Of a stretch of DNA of 64,000 nucleotides, positions 17,931 to 27,148 are shown piece after piece; the first letter of the stretch is position 1; every line of letters starts with the position of its first letter. The position numbers were made by a program, and so were the translations under genes. The notes beneath the pieces are model-generated. The model did no database searches, was not told the origin of the DNA, and was given only the letters and a program-made list of their open reading frames with translations. Source of the stretch: Arthrobacter sp042667405 (GTDB lineage Bacteria > Actinomycetota > Actinomycetes > Actinomycetales > Micrococcaceae); contig NZ_JBHVAL010000018.1 of NCBI RefSeq assembly GCF_042667405.1, positions 28,793-92,792 of the forward strand. The letters are read 5' to 3'.

Positions 17931-19619
17931 ATGTACTTGCTGCTTGCCGCCCACCCGGACGGCGCAGCCATACAGAGGATCTCTCCCGCGGGGAAAGCTA
18001 CTGCGGACGCACGCGTCGTCCGCCGTGGTGAGTTGCCCGGCGTCGTCCGTGAGCTCGAAACCCAGCGGCCACGCTGGGTATGGCACCGCGCCCAGGACTG
18101 GTATTCGGGACTGCTGGACCACGGCATCGAGCTGGAGCGGTGCCATGACCTGGCGCTCTGCGGAGCGATACTGGCCCACTCGGAGTTCACTGCCCACACG
18201 GACTACGCCCGGAACGCGGTTCACCTCACCCAGGACGACGACAGCCCACCCCGCATCCTCCAGCCACCACCGCCCTCCGCGGATCAAGGCGCACTGTTTG
18301 AGGACCTCACGCCGTCGGATCCCAAAGCAGGCTTGGCGGAACTGAAAGCGGAATTCGCGGCCCAACAAGAAGCAATGGCACAGGTCGGCACCGACCACCA
18401 GCGCAGGCAACGGCTGCAGTTGTTGCTCGCTGCCGAATCAGCGTGCGCGATCATCGCCGTCGAAATGCAGCACGCCGGCGTCCCCTGGCGGGAAGAGTTG
18501 CACCAGCAGATCCTGGCTGATGTTCTTGGCCCCCGCCCTTCCCCTGGCAACCGGCCTCCGGCTTTGGAAGCGCTCTGCACAGAGCTTCGGACCATCCTCA
18601 ACTCCCCCAGCCTCAACCCGGACTCGCCGCAGGACCTCATGCGTGCGCTCCATCGCAACGGCATCGAAGTGAAAAGTACGCGGCAATGGGAGCTCCAGGA
18701 GTCCAAGCATCCTGCCATCCAGCCCCTGCTCGCCTACAAGAAACTCTCCCGCCTCCACACCGCCAACGGCTGGGCCTGGCTGGACGCGTGGGTGCGGGAC
18801 GGGCGTTTCCACCCGGAATATGTGGTGGGTGGCGTGGTGTCGGGCCGTTGGGCCTCGCGCGGGGGCGGCGCCCTGCAAATTCCCCGCAACATCCGGGCGG
18901 CGGTGCACTCGGACCCGGGCCACAAGCTGATCGTCGCTGACGCGTCGCAGCTTGAACCGCGGGTCCTGGTGGCCTTGGCCCAAGACACGAAAATGGCCGA
19001 GGCAGCCCGCGACAAGGACCTTTACGCGGGCATCGCCGCCCAGGGTTTCGGTGGCGACAGGGCCAAAGCGAAAGTCGCCCTGCTGGGCGCTATCTACGGC
19101 GCCACCACAGGCGAATCCGGCAGGCTCATGCCCCAGCTGGCCCGCACTTATCCCCGCGCTGTGGGGTACGTGGAACAGGCTGCCCGGGAAGGCGAAGCCG
19201 GCAGGACGGTGACCACGCGGCTCGGACGAAGCAGCCCGCCGCCGTCGGCCGGTTGGCTGCGGAGCCAGCAATCAATCACCGCAGAGGAACAACGCCGGGC
19301 CGACAACCTGGCCCGCTCCCGCGGCCGCTTCACCCGGAACTTCGTGGTCCAGGGCTCGGCAGCTGAGTGGGCAGCGTGCTGGCTCGCAGAACTACGACGT
19401 CGGTTGCGGGCCTTGCGCGTCGAAGGCTCACCGTCAGGGGAACTCGTCTTTTTCCTGCACGATGAAGTCATGGTCCACGCTCCCGATGACGCCGTGGACG
19501 CCTGCATCAGGGCCATTGAAGAGTCCGCCGTTGCAGCCAAGGAACTCATGTTCGGGCCGATTCCCGTGGAATTTCCGGTGAGTGTCGCCGTCGTCGACTC
19601 TTACGACAAGGCGAAGTAG
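17931..19619 (+). CDS. Family A DNA polymerase-like protein (annotated elsewhere as bifunctional 3'-5' exonuclease/polymerase)
   Basis: 562 residues from ATG 17931 (an in-frame ATG lies at 17922). The C-terminal two thirds show Pol I motifs: motif A in VADASQLEPRVLVALAQD, motif B in RAKAKVALLGAIYGAT, and motif C in FFLHDEVMVHAP. Motif B has Leu where Pol I has the conserved Phe/Tyr of its O helix. The N-terminal region keeps exonuclease-like spacing (WVWHRAQDW) but I cannot find the DxE metal-binding motif, so exonuclease activity is doubtful. It is not polA; this small paralogue is found in Actinobacteria and its role is unclear. Confidence 0.85.
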   Translation: MYLLLAAHPDGAAIQRISPAGKATADARVVRRGELPGVVRELETQRPRWVWHRAQDWYSGLLDHGIELERCHDLALCGAILAHSEFTAHTDYARNAVHLTQDDDSPPRILQPPPPSADQGALFEDLTPSDPKAGLAELKAEFAAQQEAMAQVGTDHQRRQRLQLLLAAESACAIIAVEMQHAGVPWREELHQQILADVLGPRPSPGNRPPALEALCTELRTILNSPSLNPDSPQDLMRALHRNGIEVKSTRQWELQESKHPAIQPLLAYKKLSRLHTANGWAWLDAWVRDGRFHPEYVVGGVVSGRWASRGGGALQIPRNIRAAVHSDPGHKLIVADASQLEPRVLVALAQDTKMAEAARDKDLYAGIAAQGFGGDRAKAKVALLGAIYGATTGESGRLMPQLARTYPRAVGYVEQAAREGEAGRTVTTRLGRSSPPPSAGWLRSQQSITAEEQRRADNLARSRGRFTRNFVVQGSAAEWAACWLAELRRRLRALRVEGSPSGELVFFLHDEVMVHAPDDAVDACIRAIEESAVAAKELMFGPIPVEFPVSVAVVDSYDKAK

Positions 19620-19790
19620 CCGCACATTAGCGGCAAGCGTGCGGACTTTCCAGTCACATCTCGCCAGATGAGGTGCCGTGACCTGGGCATGACGGGCGAC
19701 TTTGGTTCCCCGCCGCTTCCCGATACTTTCACTGGGTAAGTGGCCTTAGGAGTCCACGGTGCATGCAAGGAAGCATTACAAGGGGGAAGC

Positions 19791-19991
19791 ATGGCAGGCA
19801 GGTTTGAAATTCTCGCTGACAACGGTCAGGGGTACCGGTTCCGCCTCACGGCCGCCGATGGGACTGTGGTGGCTGAGTCACCGACATTCCCACACCTCGA
19901 CGGGGTGGTGGCCGGCATTGAAGCCGTCCGGGAGAATGCGGCAACGGGGCTGATCGTTGATCGTTCGACGCCGGCACGCAAGGCCGCGTAA
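19791..19991 (+). CDS. DUF1508 (YegP-type) protein
   Basis: 66 residues from ATG 19791, preceded by an AAGGGGGAAG ribosome site. It contains one YegP/DUF1508 repeat: FEILADNGQGYRFRLTAADGTVVAESPTF, then GIEAVRENA. YegP proteins often have two such repeats; this one has one. Function in the family is not established. It stands alone between the polymerase-like gene and the convergent Nudix gene. Confidence 0.8.
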   Translation: MAGRFEILADNGQGYRFRLTAADGTVVAESPTFPHLDGVVAGIEAVRENAATGLIVDRSTPARKAA

Positions 19992-20011
19992 CGACCACAC
20001 CGACGGCGTCC

Positions 20012-20689
20012 TCAGAGGTCGATGTCGTGGAGTTTGGCCCGATCCCAGGGAACGGTCCAGCCCAGCTCGTCGAAAAGGCCGCTGAGGACCATCCCCGTGA
20101 AGCCCCACACCACAACACCGTTGATGGTGAATCCCGGACTCGTGTAGGTACGACCGAAACGGGAGATCGTGGCCGTGACCCGGTTGGCGGGGTCCAGGAG
20201 GTCGCGGACAGGAACCCGGAAAACCTGGGCGGATTCGGCGTAGTCCACAACGCGGACCGGCGACGGCGCATCCCACCACGCCAACACAGGTGTGACGCGG
20301 AAATTGCTGCGGATGAGTCCAAGCTCGGGGATGACCCCCAGGACGCGCACACCGCTGGCGTCGAGCCCTGTTTCTTCCACGGCTTCACGCAGGGCAGCCG
20401 CAACCACGGACTCGTCCTCGGGGTCCACGCTGCCGCCAGGAAAAGCCACCTGCCCGGGGTGGTCGTCCAGAGTGTGCGCGCGTTCCAGGAGAAGGACGTC
20501 AAGGTCGGCGGGCGCGATCGGGCGGCCTGACTCGGCGGGGACGTCGTCCAGAACGCCAAAGAGCATGAGGACCGCGGCTGCACGGTTGGTCTCAGCCGTG
20601 ACGGGGAGCATGTCCCAGAGGGCAGAGTGCTCCTGCTGACCGGCCTGGAACCTTGTCACCAAGGCGGTCAGTTCCTCCAGCGCGGTCAC
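20012..20689 (-). CDS. Nudix hydrolase, CoA pyrophosphatase type
   Basis: 225 residues. The Nudix box GGSVDPEDESVVAAALREAVEETGL is intact (REAVEE metal ligands; positions about 100-122), preceded by HTLDDHPGQVAFPGG, which is the pattern of the CoA pyrophosphatase (NudL/YeaB) subfamily. It would cleave CoA or its derivatives into 3',5'-ADP and phosphopantetheine. The GTG start at 20689 overlaps the nth stop (GTGA), so it is coupled to nth. Confidence 0.88.
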   Translation of the reverse strand: MTALEELTALVTRFQAGQQEHSALWDMLPVTAETNRAAAVLMLFGVLDDVPAESGRPIAPADLDVLLLERAHTLDDHPGQVAFPGGSVDPEDESVVAAALREAVEETGLDASGVRVLGVIPELGLIRSNFRVTPVLAWWDAPSPVRVVDYAESAQVFRVPVRDLLDPANRVTATISRFGRTYTSPGFTINGVVVWGFTGMVLSGLFDELGWTVPWDRAKLHDIDL

Positions 20690-21480
20690 CCGGGCCTCCT
20701 TTGCGATTCCATCCGGATTTCGGCGGCGCGGTGTGTTTCGGCCAGCAGCTTTTCCAGCAGTTCCTCATTGCCCGGGGCGAGCTCGTATTTCAGGAGCTTG
20801 GCGGCCTTGACGGGATCCGTTTCGCCTTCCCCGTAGCTTGGGCACAGGCTGGCGACCGGGCATGCGCCACAGGCCGGTTTCCGGGAGTGGCACACCCGGC
20901 GCCCGTGGAACACCACCCGGTGCGAGAGCATGGTCCAGTCCCGAGGCTCAAACAATTCCGCCACATCGAACTCGATCTTCACGGGATCGTCCGAAGTCGT
21001 CCACCCAAACCTTCGCGCCAAACGGCCAAAGTGCGTATCCACGGTGATGCCCGGAACTCCGAAGGCGTTACCCAGCACCACATTGGCTGTTTTGCGTCCG
21101 ACGCCGGGAAGCGTCACCAGGTCTTCGAGCCTGCCCGGGACCTCGCCGTCGTATTCGTCCACCAGCCGGGTGCTGAGCGCCAGGACGTTCCGGGCCTTGG
21201 CCCTGAAAAAGCCCGTGGGCTGAAGAATTGCCTCCAGCTCAGCGGGGTCGGCCTCGGCCATGGCCCGGGCATTGGGGTAGCGGGCAAACAGGATCTTGGT
21301 GACCTGGTTGACCAGCACATCCGTGGTTTGGGCGGACAGGACCGTGGCCACCACCAGTTCGAAAGGATTCGTGAAGTCCAGCTCTGCGTGGGCGTATGGA
21401 TACTTCTCCGCGAGAACCCTGTTGATCTTGCGCGCCCGGCGTTTGAGTGCGAGCAACGAACCAGCTTCGGCGATGGCCAC
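20686..21480 (-). CDS. nth: Endonuclease III
   Basis: DNA glycosylase/AP lyase for oxidised pyrimidines. The 264-residue protein has the helix-hairpin-helix LPGVGRKTANVVLG with catalytic Lys, the catalytic Asp in VDTHFGRLARR, and the [4Fe-4S] site C-x6-C-x2-C-x5-C in VCHSRKPACGACPVASLC. A C-terminal extension of about 35 residues follows the cluster. It overlaps the CoA-type Nudix gene by 4 bases. Confidence 0.95.
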   Translation of the reverse strand: MAIAEAGSLLALKRRARKINRVLAEKYPYAHAELDFTNPFELVVATVLSAQTTDVLVNQVTKILFARYPNARAMAEADPAELEAILQPTGFFRAKARNVLALSTRLVDEYDGEVPGRLEDLVTLPGVGRKTANVVLGNAFGVPGITVDTHFGRLARRFGWTTSDDPVKIEFDVAELFEPRDWTMLSHRVVFHGRRVCHSRKPACGACPVASLCPSYGEGETDPVKAAKLLKYELAPGNEELLEKLLAETHRAAEIRMESQRRPG

Positions 21481-21491
21481 GGCGTCCCTTC

Positions 21492-22835
21492 CTAGCCGCG
21501 TTCGATGTTGCTGAGCTCCCGAAGAACCCCCAGCTTGCCATCGGTGTCCTGGACCAGGAACTCATGGCCCCGGTCTTCGAGTGCGAGCACCCAACCACCG
21601 GGTTCGATGGTGAAGGACGGGGCGCCCGTGCGCTCGTCATACGTGGTGCGGGGCTGGGCTACGGCGAACCAGAACGCCTCATAATGTGGCGCATCCGATT
21701 CCTCGGGGCGGCTCGCGGGATCCACGGTGGCACCGATGGTGTCGCTGACCCTGCGGGTGTCTCCGGAAACGATCGGGGTAGCCATGGTGGCCGCCCAGGG
21801 CTGCTGGGCAGGCTGTTGGCTTACGGGCTGCTGGGCGTGCTGGGTAGTGGCGGGCTCGGAAGCGGTGGAGGGGGATTCCGCAGGCGCACCGGCGGGCTGC
21901 TCGTCCTTGGCGGAAACCTCCGGCTTAGTCGCCGGTACCGCGGCCGAGGCGCCCGCCCCTGAAACTCCTGCGACGGGTTCCTGGCCGACGGCCGGCTCCC
22001 CGAGCGGCTTGCTGTCCGCAGAATGCACGACGGCGGGGGCTTCCGTTGCCTGCGACGGACCGCTTCCGTACGTGGCCGGCGGGGCAAAGGGGCTGGGTGT
22101 GCCCACGCTGGTGGCACTGACAGCAGCTGCACCCGGCGCCTGCGTGGCGGTGTTCGGCTTGGGCGCTTTGGGGGCCTTCGGGGCTTTGGGAGCGGCAGGC
22201 TTGCGGCTGGGCACAGCTGCCTCGCGGGCAACCACATGGGCCGGAATCTCAGCACGACCCTTGAAATCGGCCGAGAGGAAGGGAAGATGCGGAGCCAGGA
22301 CGGTCGCAGCAAGCAAGCCAACCGAACCAACCAGACCCAAAAGGACGCTGCCGTTGAAGGAGTTGGCAATCGTCAGGAAGAACAAGGGGAAAGCAAAGGC
22401 CGCCGTGACTGAGGCGAACTGGTCAACGGAAAGCGAACCCACTCGGACAATGGTTCCCGGCTGCAGTCGGCGGGCGACGAACAGTGCCACCACGACCAAC
22501 GGCAGGATGATCCCAAGAAGCAGGAAGAACAGGTTTCCGAGGTTCCAGAGGTTGTAGCGGGAGCCGAACATGGGCAACAGCGACGCGACAAACATCAGGA
22601 GCGTCGAGCCAAAGACGGTGAGGTCCCGGATGGTGAAAGGTCCGGCCACGGCGTCGAACTTGGTCGAGCCACTGGGCGTAGCGTCAGTCTTTCCCGAGGC
22701 GGCAGGAATGCCCTGCGCAGCATTGGCAGCAGCGGGGCTGGCAGCTGCTTTGCCATCTGGTCCAGTGGCCGTTCCAGCCGTGGTGTCCGGTCCCGTCGGC
22801 TGTGAGTCGTGCGGTCCTGGGCTCAGCTGGTTCAT
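21492..22835 (-). CDS. Pro/Ala-rich membrane protein of unknown function
   Basis: 447 residues in three parts. An Ala/Pro/Thr-rich N-terminus (1-60) is followed by four hydrophobic segments between about 65 and 195 (LTVFGSTLLMFVASLLPMF, FFLLLGIILPLVVVALFVA, FASVTAAFAFPLFFLTI, LGLVGSVGLLAATVLA). Next is a long low-complexity linker with an APKAPKAPKAPK run, and finally a folded-looking C-terminal domain with FWFAVAQPRTTYDERTG and EPGGWVLALEDRGHEFLVQD. Similar proteins occur in Micrococcaceae without assigned function. Eleven bases separate it from nth. Confidence 0.75.
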   Translation of the reverse strand: MNQLSPGPHDSQPTGPDTTAGTATGPDGKAAASPAAANAAQGIPAASGKTDATPSGSTKFDAVAGPFTIRDLTVFGSTLLMFVASLLPMFGSRYNLWNLGNLFFLLLGIILPLVVVALFVARRLQPGTIVRVGSLSVDQFASVTAAFAFPLFFLTIANSFNGSVLLGLVGSVGLLAATVLAPHLPFLSADFKGRAEIPAHVVAREAAVPSRKPAAPKAPKAPKAPKPNTATQAPGAAAVSATSVGTPSPFAPPATYGSGPSQATEAPAVVHSADSKPLGEPAVGQEPVAGVSGAGASAAVPATKPEVSAKDEQPAGAPAESPSTASEPATTQHAQQPVSQQPAQQPWAATMATPIVSGDTRRVSDTIGATVDPASRPEESDAPHYEAFWFAVAQPRTTYDERTGAPSFTIEPGGWVLALEDRGHEFLVQDTDGKLGVLRELSNIERG

Positions 22836-23264
22836 GTATTTCTCCTTTGTACGGCGGCGCCTTGGGCAGTCCGGTCCGGTGGTTTCTGCGGGATTCCGCA
22901 GGATCGCCGGACACGCCTGAGGGTGCGTCCCAAGACCTCTTCAGCCTATGCCACCCCCCTGACAGCCTTCTAGCTGAAAACGGTCATACGGCATCGCCCA
23001 CAGCGAACTCCAAGGTTACTTACAGAAAGTAGCCCCGGCTTCGGCCGCCGGGAGCGCTGGGCGCGGACCGCCGTCGTACGTCATGTAAGCGTTTCCCAGC
23101 CGCCCGAGGCGCCATTCGGCGCTAAAAATATGCCGCTCGCTGCCGTGTTTGTGACCACGCACACGTAGGACGTCTCGAGGCGATAGTGTGGAAGGCGGAC
23201 AGTACTCTGCGGGGCCTGACGGCGGGCTCCGCGCAGCAAAGATCGATGAATAATGAGGTTCACC
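22836..23264. other. Divergent intergenic region upstream of acs and the membrane protein gene
   Basis: About 430 bases with no supported gene; open frames here are short and lack coding character. It should hold promoters for both flanking genes. A loose CRP/GlxR-like half-site pair (TGTGACCACGCACACG, 23150-23165) lies about 100 bases upstream of the acs start. It matches TGTGA-N6-TCACA well on the left and poorly on the right, so it is only a weak candidate, although acs genes of relatives are CRP-controlled and a CRP-type gene lies at 38733. Confidence 0.35.
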
Positions 23265-25310
23265 ATGTCCCAGGACACCACCGGATCCACGGCCACCGCT
23301 GCAGCTTCATCGGCTCAGAACGGACAGGCCGCACACGTAGAGGCCCTTGAAAACCTCCTTCACGAGAACCGTAAGTTTGCGCCATCGGCAGAGTTCACCG
23401 CCAAAGCCGTGGCCACAGCTGACGCCTACAAAGAGGCCGAGGCCGACCGTCCCGCATTTTGGGCGAAGCAGGCCCGTGAGCTGCTGACGTGGAGCAAGGA
23501 CTTCACCGAAACCCTGGATTGGTCCAACCCGCCCTTCGCCAAGTGGTTTGTCGGCGGCGAAATCAACGCTGCCTACAACGCCCTGGACCGCCACGTCGAA
23601 AACGGCCTGGGCGACCGCGTTGCCATCTACTTCGAGGGCGAACCCGGCGACACCCGCAGCTACACCTACGCGGAGCTGACCGAAGAGGTCAAGAAGGCCG
23701 CCAACGCATTCGAATCGCTCGGCGTGGCCAAGGGCGACCGCGTCGCCGTGTACCTGCCCATGATTCCCGAGGCCGTCATCACACTCCTCGCCTGTGCCCG
23801 CATCGGCGCCGTGCACTCGGTGGTCTTTGGCGGCTTCTCCGCCGACGCACTGCGCTCCCGCGTCGAGGACGCCGAAGCCAAGCTCGTTGTCACTGCCGAT
23901 GGCACCTACCGCCGCGGCAAGCCCTCCCCCCTGAAGCCCGCCGTGGACGAAGCCCTGTCCAAGGAAGGCCACACCGTCCAGAACGTGGTGGTGGTCAAGC
24001 GCAACGGTGAGGACGTCAACTGGGTTGAGGGCCGCGACCTGTGGTGGGACGACACCGTAGGCGTCGCCGGGACCGAGCACACCGCCGTCGGACATGACTC
24101 CGAGCACCCGCTGTTCATCCTGTACACCTCCGGCACCACCGGAAAGCCCAAGGGCATCCTGCACACCACCGGCGGCTACCTCACCCAGGGCGCCTACACC
24201 CACAAGTCCGTGTTCGACCTCCACCCGCAAACGGATGTGTACTGGTGCACCGCCGACGTCGGTTGGGTCACCGGCCATTCCTACGTCACCTACGCGCCGC
24301 TCATCAACGGCGCCACCCAGGTCATGTACGAAGGCACCCCCGACTCCCCGCACCAGGGCCGTTGGTGGGAAATCGTGGAGAAGTACAAGGTCTCCATCCT
24401 CTACACCGCACCCACCGCCATCCGCACCTTCATGAAGTGGGGCCGGGACATCCCGGACAAGTACGACCTCTCCTCCATCCGCGTGCTGGGTTCCGTGGGC
24501 GAATCCATCAACCCCGAGGCGTGGATGTGGTACCGGGACGTCATCGGCGGGAATGCCGGCAAGAACGGCGAGAAGAAGGAACACCCCGCGCCGATCGTGG
24601 ACACGTGGTGGCAGACCGAAACGGGCGCTCAGATGATCGCTCCGCTGCCCGGTGTCACTGAAACCAAGCCCGGCTCCGCCCAGGTTCCGCTTCCCGGCAT
24701 TGCCGTGGACGTGGTGGACGAGAACGGTGCTTCGGTGGCCAACGGCGAAGGTGGCTACCTGGTGGTCCGCGAGCCGTGGCCGTCCATGCTCCGCGGCATC
24801 TGGGGCGACCCCGAGCGTTTCAAGGACACCTACTGGTCCCGCTTCGAGGCCATGTACTTCGCCGGCGACGGCGCCAAGAAGGATGAAGACGGCGATGTGT
24901 GGCTCCTGGGCCGCGTGGATGACGTCATGAACGTCTCCGGCCACCGGCTCTCCACCACGGAGATCGAATCCGCGCTCGTCTCACACCCGTCCGTCGCTGA
25001 AGCAGCCGTGGTTGGTGCCGCCGACGAGACCACCGGGCAGGCCGTCGTCGCGTTCGTCATCCTCCGCGGCGACGCCGTGAACAACGGGGACGAAACCGTG
25101 GTGGAACTGCGCAATCACGTGGGCAAGGAAATCGGCCCGATCGCCAAGCCGAAGCAGCTGCTCATTGTTCCGGAGCTGCCCAAGACACGTTCGGGCAAGA
25201 TCGTCCGCCGTCTCCTCAAGGACATCGCAGAAGGCCGCGACACCGGGGATGCCACCACCCTGGCCGACCCCGGCATCATGACCCAGATCGCGGAATCGCT
25301 GCGAAAGTAA
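23265..25310 (+). CDS. acs: Acetyl-CoA synthetase (AMP-forming)
   Basis: Activates acetate to acetyl-CoA through acetyl-AMP. 681 residues from ATG 23265, which has GAGG six bases upstream; an in-frame ATG at 23253 is less well placed. Adenylate-forming motifs: the P-loop YTSGTTGKPKGI, the A5 region DTWWQTETG, YFAGDGAKKDEDGDVWLLGRVDD, and the C-terminal catalytic lysine in PKTRSGKIVRRLLK, the usual lysine-acetylation site. Length is typical. A strong palindromic hairpin follows the stop. Confidence 0.97.
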   Translation: MSQDTTGSTATAAASSAQNGQAAHVEALENLLHENRKFAPSAEFTAKAVATADAYKEAEADRPAFWAKQARELLTWSKDFTETLDWSNPPFAKWFVGGEINAAYNALDRHVENGLGDRVAIYFEGEPGDTRSYTYAELTEEVKKAANAFESLGVAKGDRVAVYLPMIPEAVITLLACARIGAVHSVVFGGFSADALRSRVEDAEAKLVVTADGTYRRGKPSPLKPAVDEALSKEGHTVQNVVVVKRNGEDVNWVEGRDLWWDDTVGVAGTEHTAVGHDSEHPLFILYTSGTTGKPKGILHTTGGYLTQGAYTHKSVFDLHPQTDVYWCTADVGWVTGHSYVTYAPLINGATQVMYEGTPDSPHQGRWWEIVEKYKVSILYTAPTAIRTFMKWGRDIPDKYDLSSIRVLGSVGESINPEAWMWYRDVIGGNAGKNGEKKEHPAPIVDTWWQTETGAQMIAPLPGVTETKPGSAQVPLPGIAVDVVDENGASVANGEGGYLVVREPWPSMLRGIWGDPERFKDTYWSRFEAMYFAGDGAKKDEDGDVWLLGRVDDVMNVSGHRLSTTEIESALVSHPSVAEAAVVGAADETTGQAVVAFVILRGDAVNNGDETVVELRNHVGKEIGPIAKPKQLLIVPELPKTRSGKIVRRLLKDIAEGRDTGDATTLADPGIMTQIAESLRK

Positions 25311-25324
25311 CGTCACCGGGTCCA

Positions 25325-25376
25325 AACGCACGACGACGCCGCTCGCCTCCCGAGGTGAGCGGCGTCGTCGTGCGTT
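25325..25376. terminator. Perfect 20-bp hairpin downstream of acs
   Basis: Two exact 20-base arms (AACGCACGACGACGCCGCTC at 25325-25344 and its complement at 25357-25376) flank a 12-base loop that itself contains CCTC/GAGG. No T-tract follows, so it is either a factor-assisted terminator or a processing/stability element. It separates acs from the DeoR-type gene. Confidence 0.7.
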
Positions 25377-25458
25377 CTAACGCGTTTAACCAGTGGCTGC
25401 GTCCTAGACTGGTGCCAGACCCAGCCCCATGTTTGACGAGGTTCCCAGAAAGGCCCTG

Positions 25459-26256
25459 ATGCTTCAGGCAGCACGCCACTCCGCCATCATCGAAGCCGTC
25501 CAGCGCGAGCGCGTGGTGAGGGTCTCCGACCTCGCACAACTCCTGGGCGTCTCCCCCATGACCGTCCGTCGCGACATCGAGGCCCTTGAGGAAACCGGCC
25601 GGGTGGAACGCATCCACGGTGGGGCCAAGCTCCCTGGTGACGCCAGCACGCATGAACCCGGCTTCGAGCTGAAGTCCACCCAGCTCCCGGTGGAAAAGCA
25701 CGCGATCGCGGTGGAAGCTGCCTCCATGGTCCAGGAGGGCATGGCCATTGGTCTGGGCGCCGGGACCACCACGTGGGCGTTGGCGAAGGAGCTCGTCAAC
25801 GGTCCCCGGATCACGGTGGTGACCAACTCGGTGCGGATCGCGGACCTGTTCCACCACGGTGCGTCCTCCGGTCCGGGGCGGTTCGGTTCAACGGTGATTC
25901 TGATCGGCGGCGAGCGCACTCCCTCCGACGCCTTGGTGGGGCCGATTGCCACGGCTTCCTTGAAGCAGCTGCACCTCGATGTCCTCTTCCTGGGTGTGCA
26001 TGGCATGGACGCGCAGGCTGGCTTCACTACCCCCAACCTGCTCGAAGCAGAGACGGACCGCGCCTTCATGTCCTCGGCGCGCAGCACCGTGGTCCTTGCC
26101 GATCACAGCAAGTGGGGTGTGGTGGGGATAGCCTCGATCGCAGCGCTGGAGGAGACTGACGAGCTCATTACGGATTCCTTGCTGGGCGATGACGCGCGCA
26201 GGGTGCTGGAGGAGAACGTGGCGCGGCTGCGGATCGCCGCCGCCGCACCCAACTAG
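25459..26256 (+). CDS. DeoR/GlpR family transcriptional regulator
   Basis: 265 residues from ATG 25459, chosen because AGAAAGG lies 5 bases upstream; ATG 25429 has no ribosome site. The N-terminal HTH_DeoR (RHSAIIEAVQRERVVRVSDLAQLLGVSPMTVRRDIEALEETGRVERIHGGA) is textbook. The C-terminal DeoRC sensor domain contains GLGAGTTTWALAKEL and LADHSKWGVVG, which bind phosphosugars in this family. No adjacent sugar operon identifies its ligand. The last codons form the left arm of a palindromic repeat (26247-26314). Confidence 0.9.
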   Translation: MLQAARHSAIIEAVQRERVVRVSDLAQLLGVSPMTVRRDIEALEETGRVERIHGGAKLPGDASTHEPGFELKSTQLPVEKHAIAVEAASMVQEGMAIGLGAGTTTWALAKELVNGPRITVVTNSVRIADLFHHGASSGPGRFGSTVILIGGERTPSDALVGPIATASLKQLHLDVLFLGVHGMDAQAGFTTPNLLEAETDRAFMSSARSTVVLADHSKWGVVGIASIAALEETDELITDSLLGDDARRVLEENVARLRIAAAAPN

Positions 26257-26314
26257 GTGACAGATAACGCTCCAATGACGGCCCATTGCGCCGTTTGCTG
26301 TTACTCAGTTGGGT
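26247..26314. repeat. Imperfect palindrome, family A (ACCCAACT...AGTTGGGT)
   Basis: Outer arms ACCCAACT (26247) and AGTTGGGT (26307-26314) are exact complements. The inner parts (GGTGACAG.TAACG against the complement of CGTTTGCTGTTACTC) pair with mismatches. The left arm begins inside the DeoR-type coding sequence and spans its stop. The same arms occur at 53612-53679 with a near-perfect stem, defining a repeat family found at gene ends. Confidence 0.7.
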
Positions 26315-26398
26315 CTCATACCGGGGGTGGAGGCCGGGGCGCGCAGTTCAACCGGCAGACGGACGCCGCACGGCAGTGCCCTTGGGGATGCTGGATAT

Positions 26399-27148
26399 AT
26401 GAACGCCATCCTCCACGCCCAGCAACTAACCAAGCATTATCCAGGCAGCTTCGCGCTGGACCGCGTCGACTTCACCGCGAATGCCGGCGAATCCATCGCG
26501 ATCATCGGCCCCTCGGGTTCCGGTAAAACGACCCTTCTGCACTGCCTCGCCGGGATACTAAGGCCCGACGCCGGCACGATCACCTTGAGCACTCCTTCGG
26601 CACCGCTGCGTCTGGACACTTTGGGGGACGCAGCGTTGTCCCGACTGCGCCGTGAGGAGTTCGGCTTCGTCTTCCAGCAGGGCATGCTCCTGCCCGAGCT
26701 GACCGCCCTCGAAAACGTCGCTCTGGCACTCATGTTGAACGGCACCGACCGCGCTACGTCCGAGTCCCGCGCTGCGGAGTGGCTCGCAGCATTGGGCTTG
26801 GCGGGCATGGAACAGCGCAGGCTGGGTGAACTGTCCGGTGGTCAGGTGCAGCGAGTGGCCATCGCCCGCGCGCAGGTAACCGGCGCCAGGGTGGTGTTTG
26901 CCGATGAACCGACCGGCGCCCTGGATTCAGCAACGTCAACCGAAGTTCTCGACGTCCTGCTTCATTCCGTGGCCGCCAATGGGCGCACGCTCCTGGTCGT
27001 CACCCACGATCCCAACGTGGCCGCACGCTGCCAACGTGTCGTGGAACTCCGGGACGGCAGGATCGTGGCGGACAGCGCCGGAGTAGTGCCAACCACCACC
27101 AGCCCTTCTCCTGCAACCACCAGCTTCAAAGGCGCCTTCAATGTCTAG
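26399..27148 (+). CDS. ABC transporter ATP-binding protein (LolD/MacB type)
   Basis: 249 residues from ATG 26399 (MNAILHAQQLTKHYPG). Walker A GPSGSGKTTLLH, Q-loop VFQQGMLLPELTALENV, signature LSGGQVQRVAIARA, Walker B VVFADEPTGALDS and the H-loop VVTHD are all intact. The sequence is of the LolD/MacB/FtsE group that pairs with FtsX-like permeases. It overlaps the downstream permease by 8 bases. Substrate unknown; such pairs in Gram-positives often export peptides or give antibiotic resistance. Confidence 0.92.
   Translation: MNAILHAQQLTKHYPGSFALDRVDFTANAGESIAIIGPSGSGKTTLLHCLAGILRPDAGTITLSTPSAPLRLDTLGDAALSRLRREEFGFVFQQGMLLPELTALENVALALMLNGTDRATSESRAAEWLAALGLAGMEQRRLGELSGGQVQRVAIARAQVTGARVVFADEPTGALDSATSTEVLDVLLHSVAANGRTLLVVTHDPNVAARCQRVVELRDGRIVADSAGVVPTTTSPSPATTSFKGAFNV

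Noticed and set aside
23150..23165. Strong GlxR site upstream of acs
   Set aside because: Only one half-site fits the TGTGA-N6-TCACA consensus well, so it is kept as a weak note and not called as an operator.
23307..24944. 545-residue minus-strand open frame antisense to acs
   Set aside because: Mirror of the high-GC acs codon pattern; Gly/Val/His-rich without recognisable domains.
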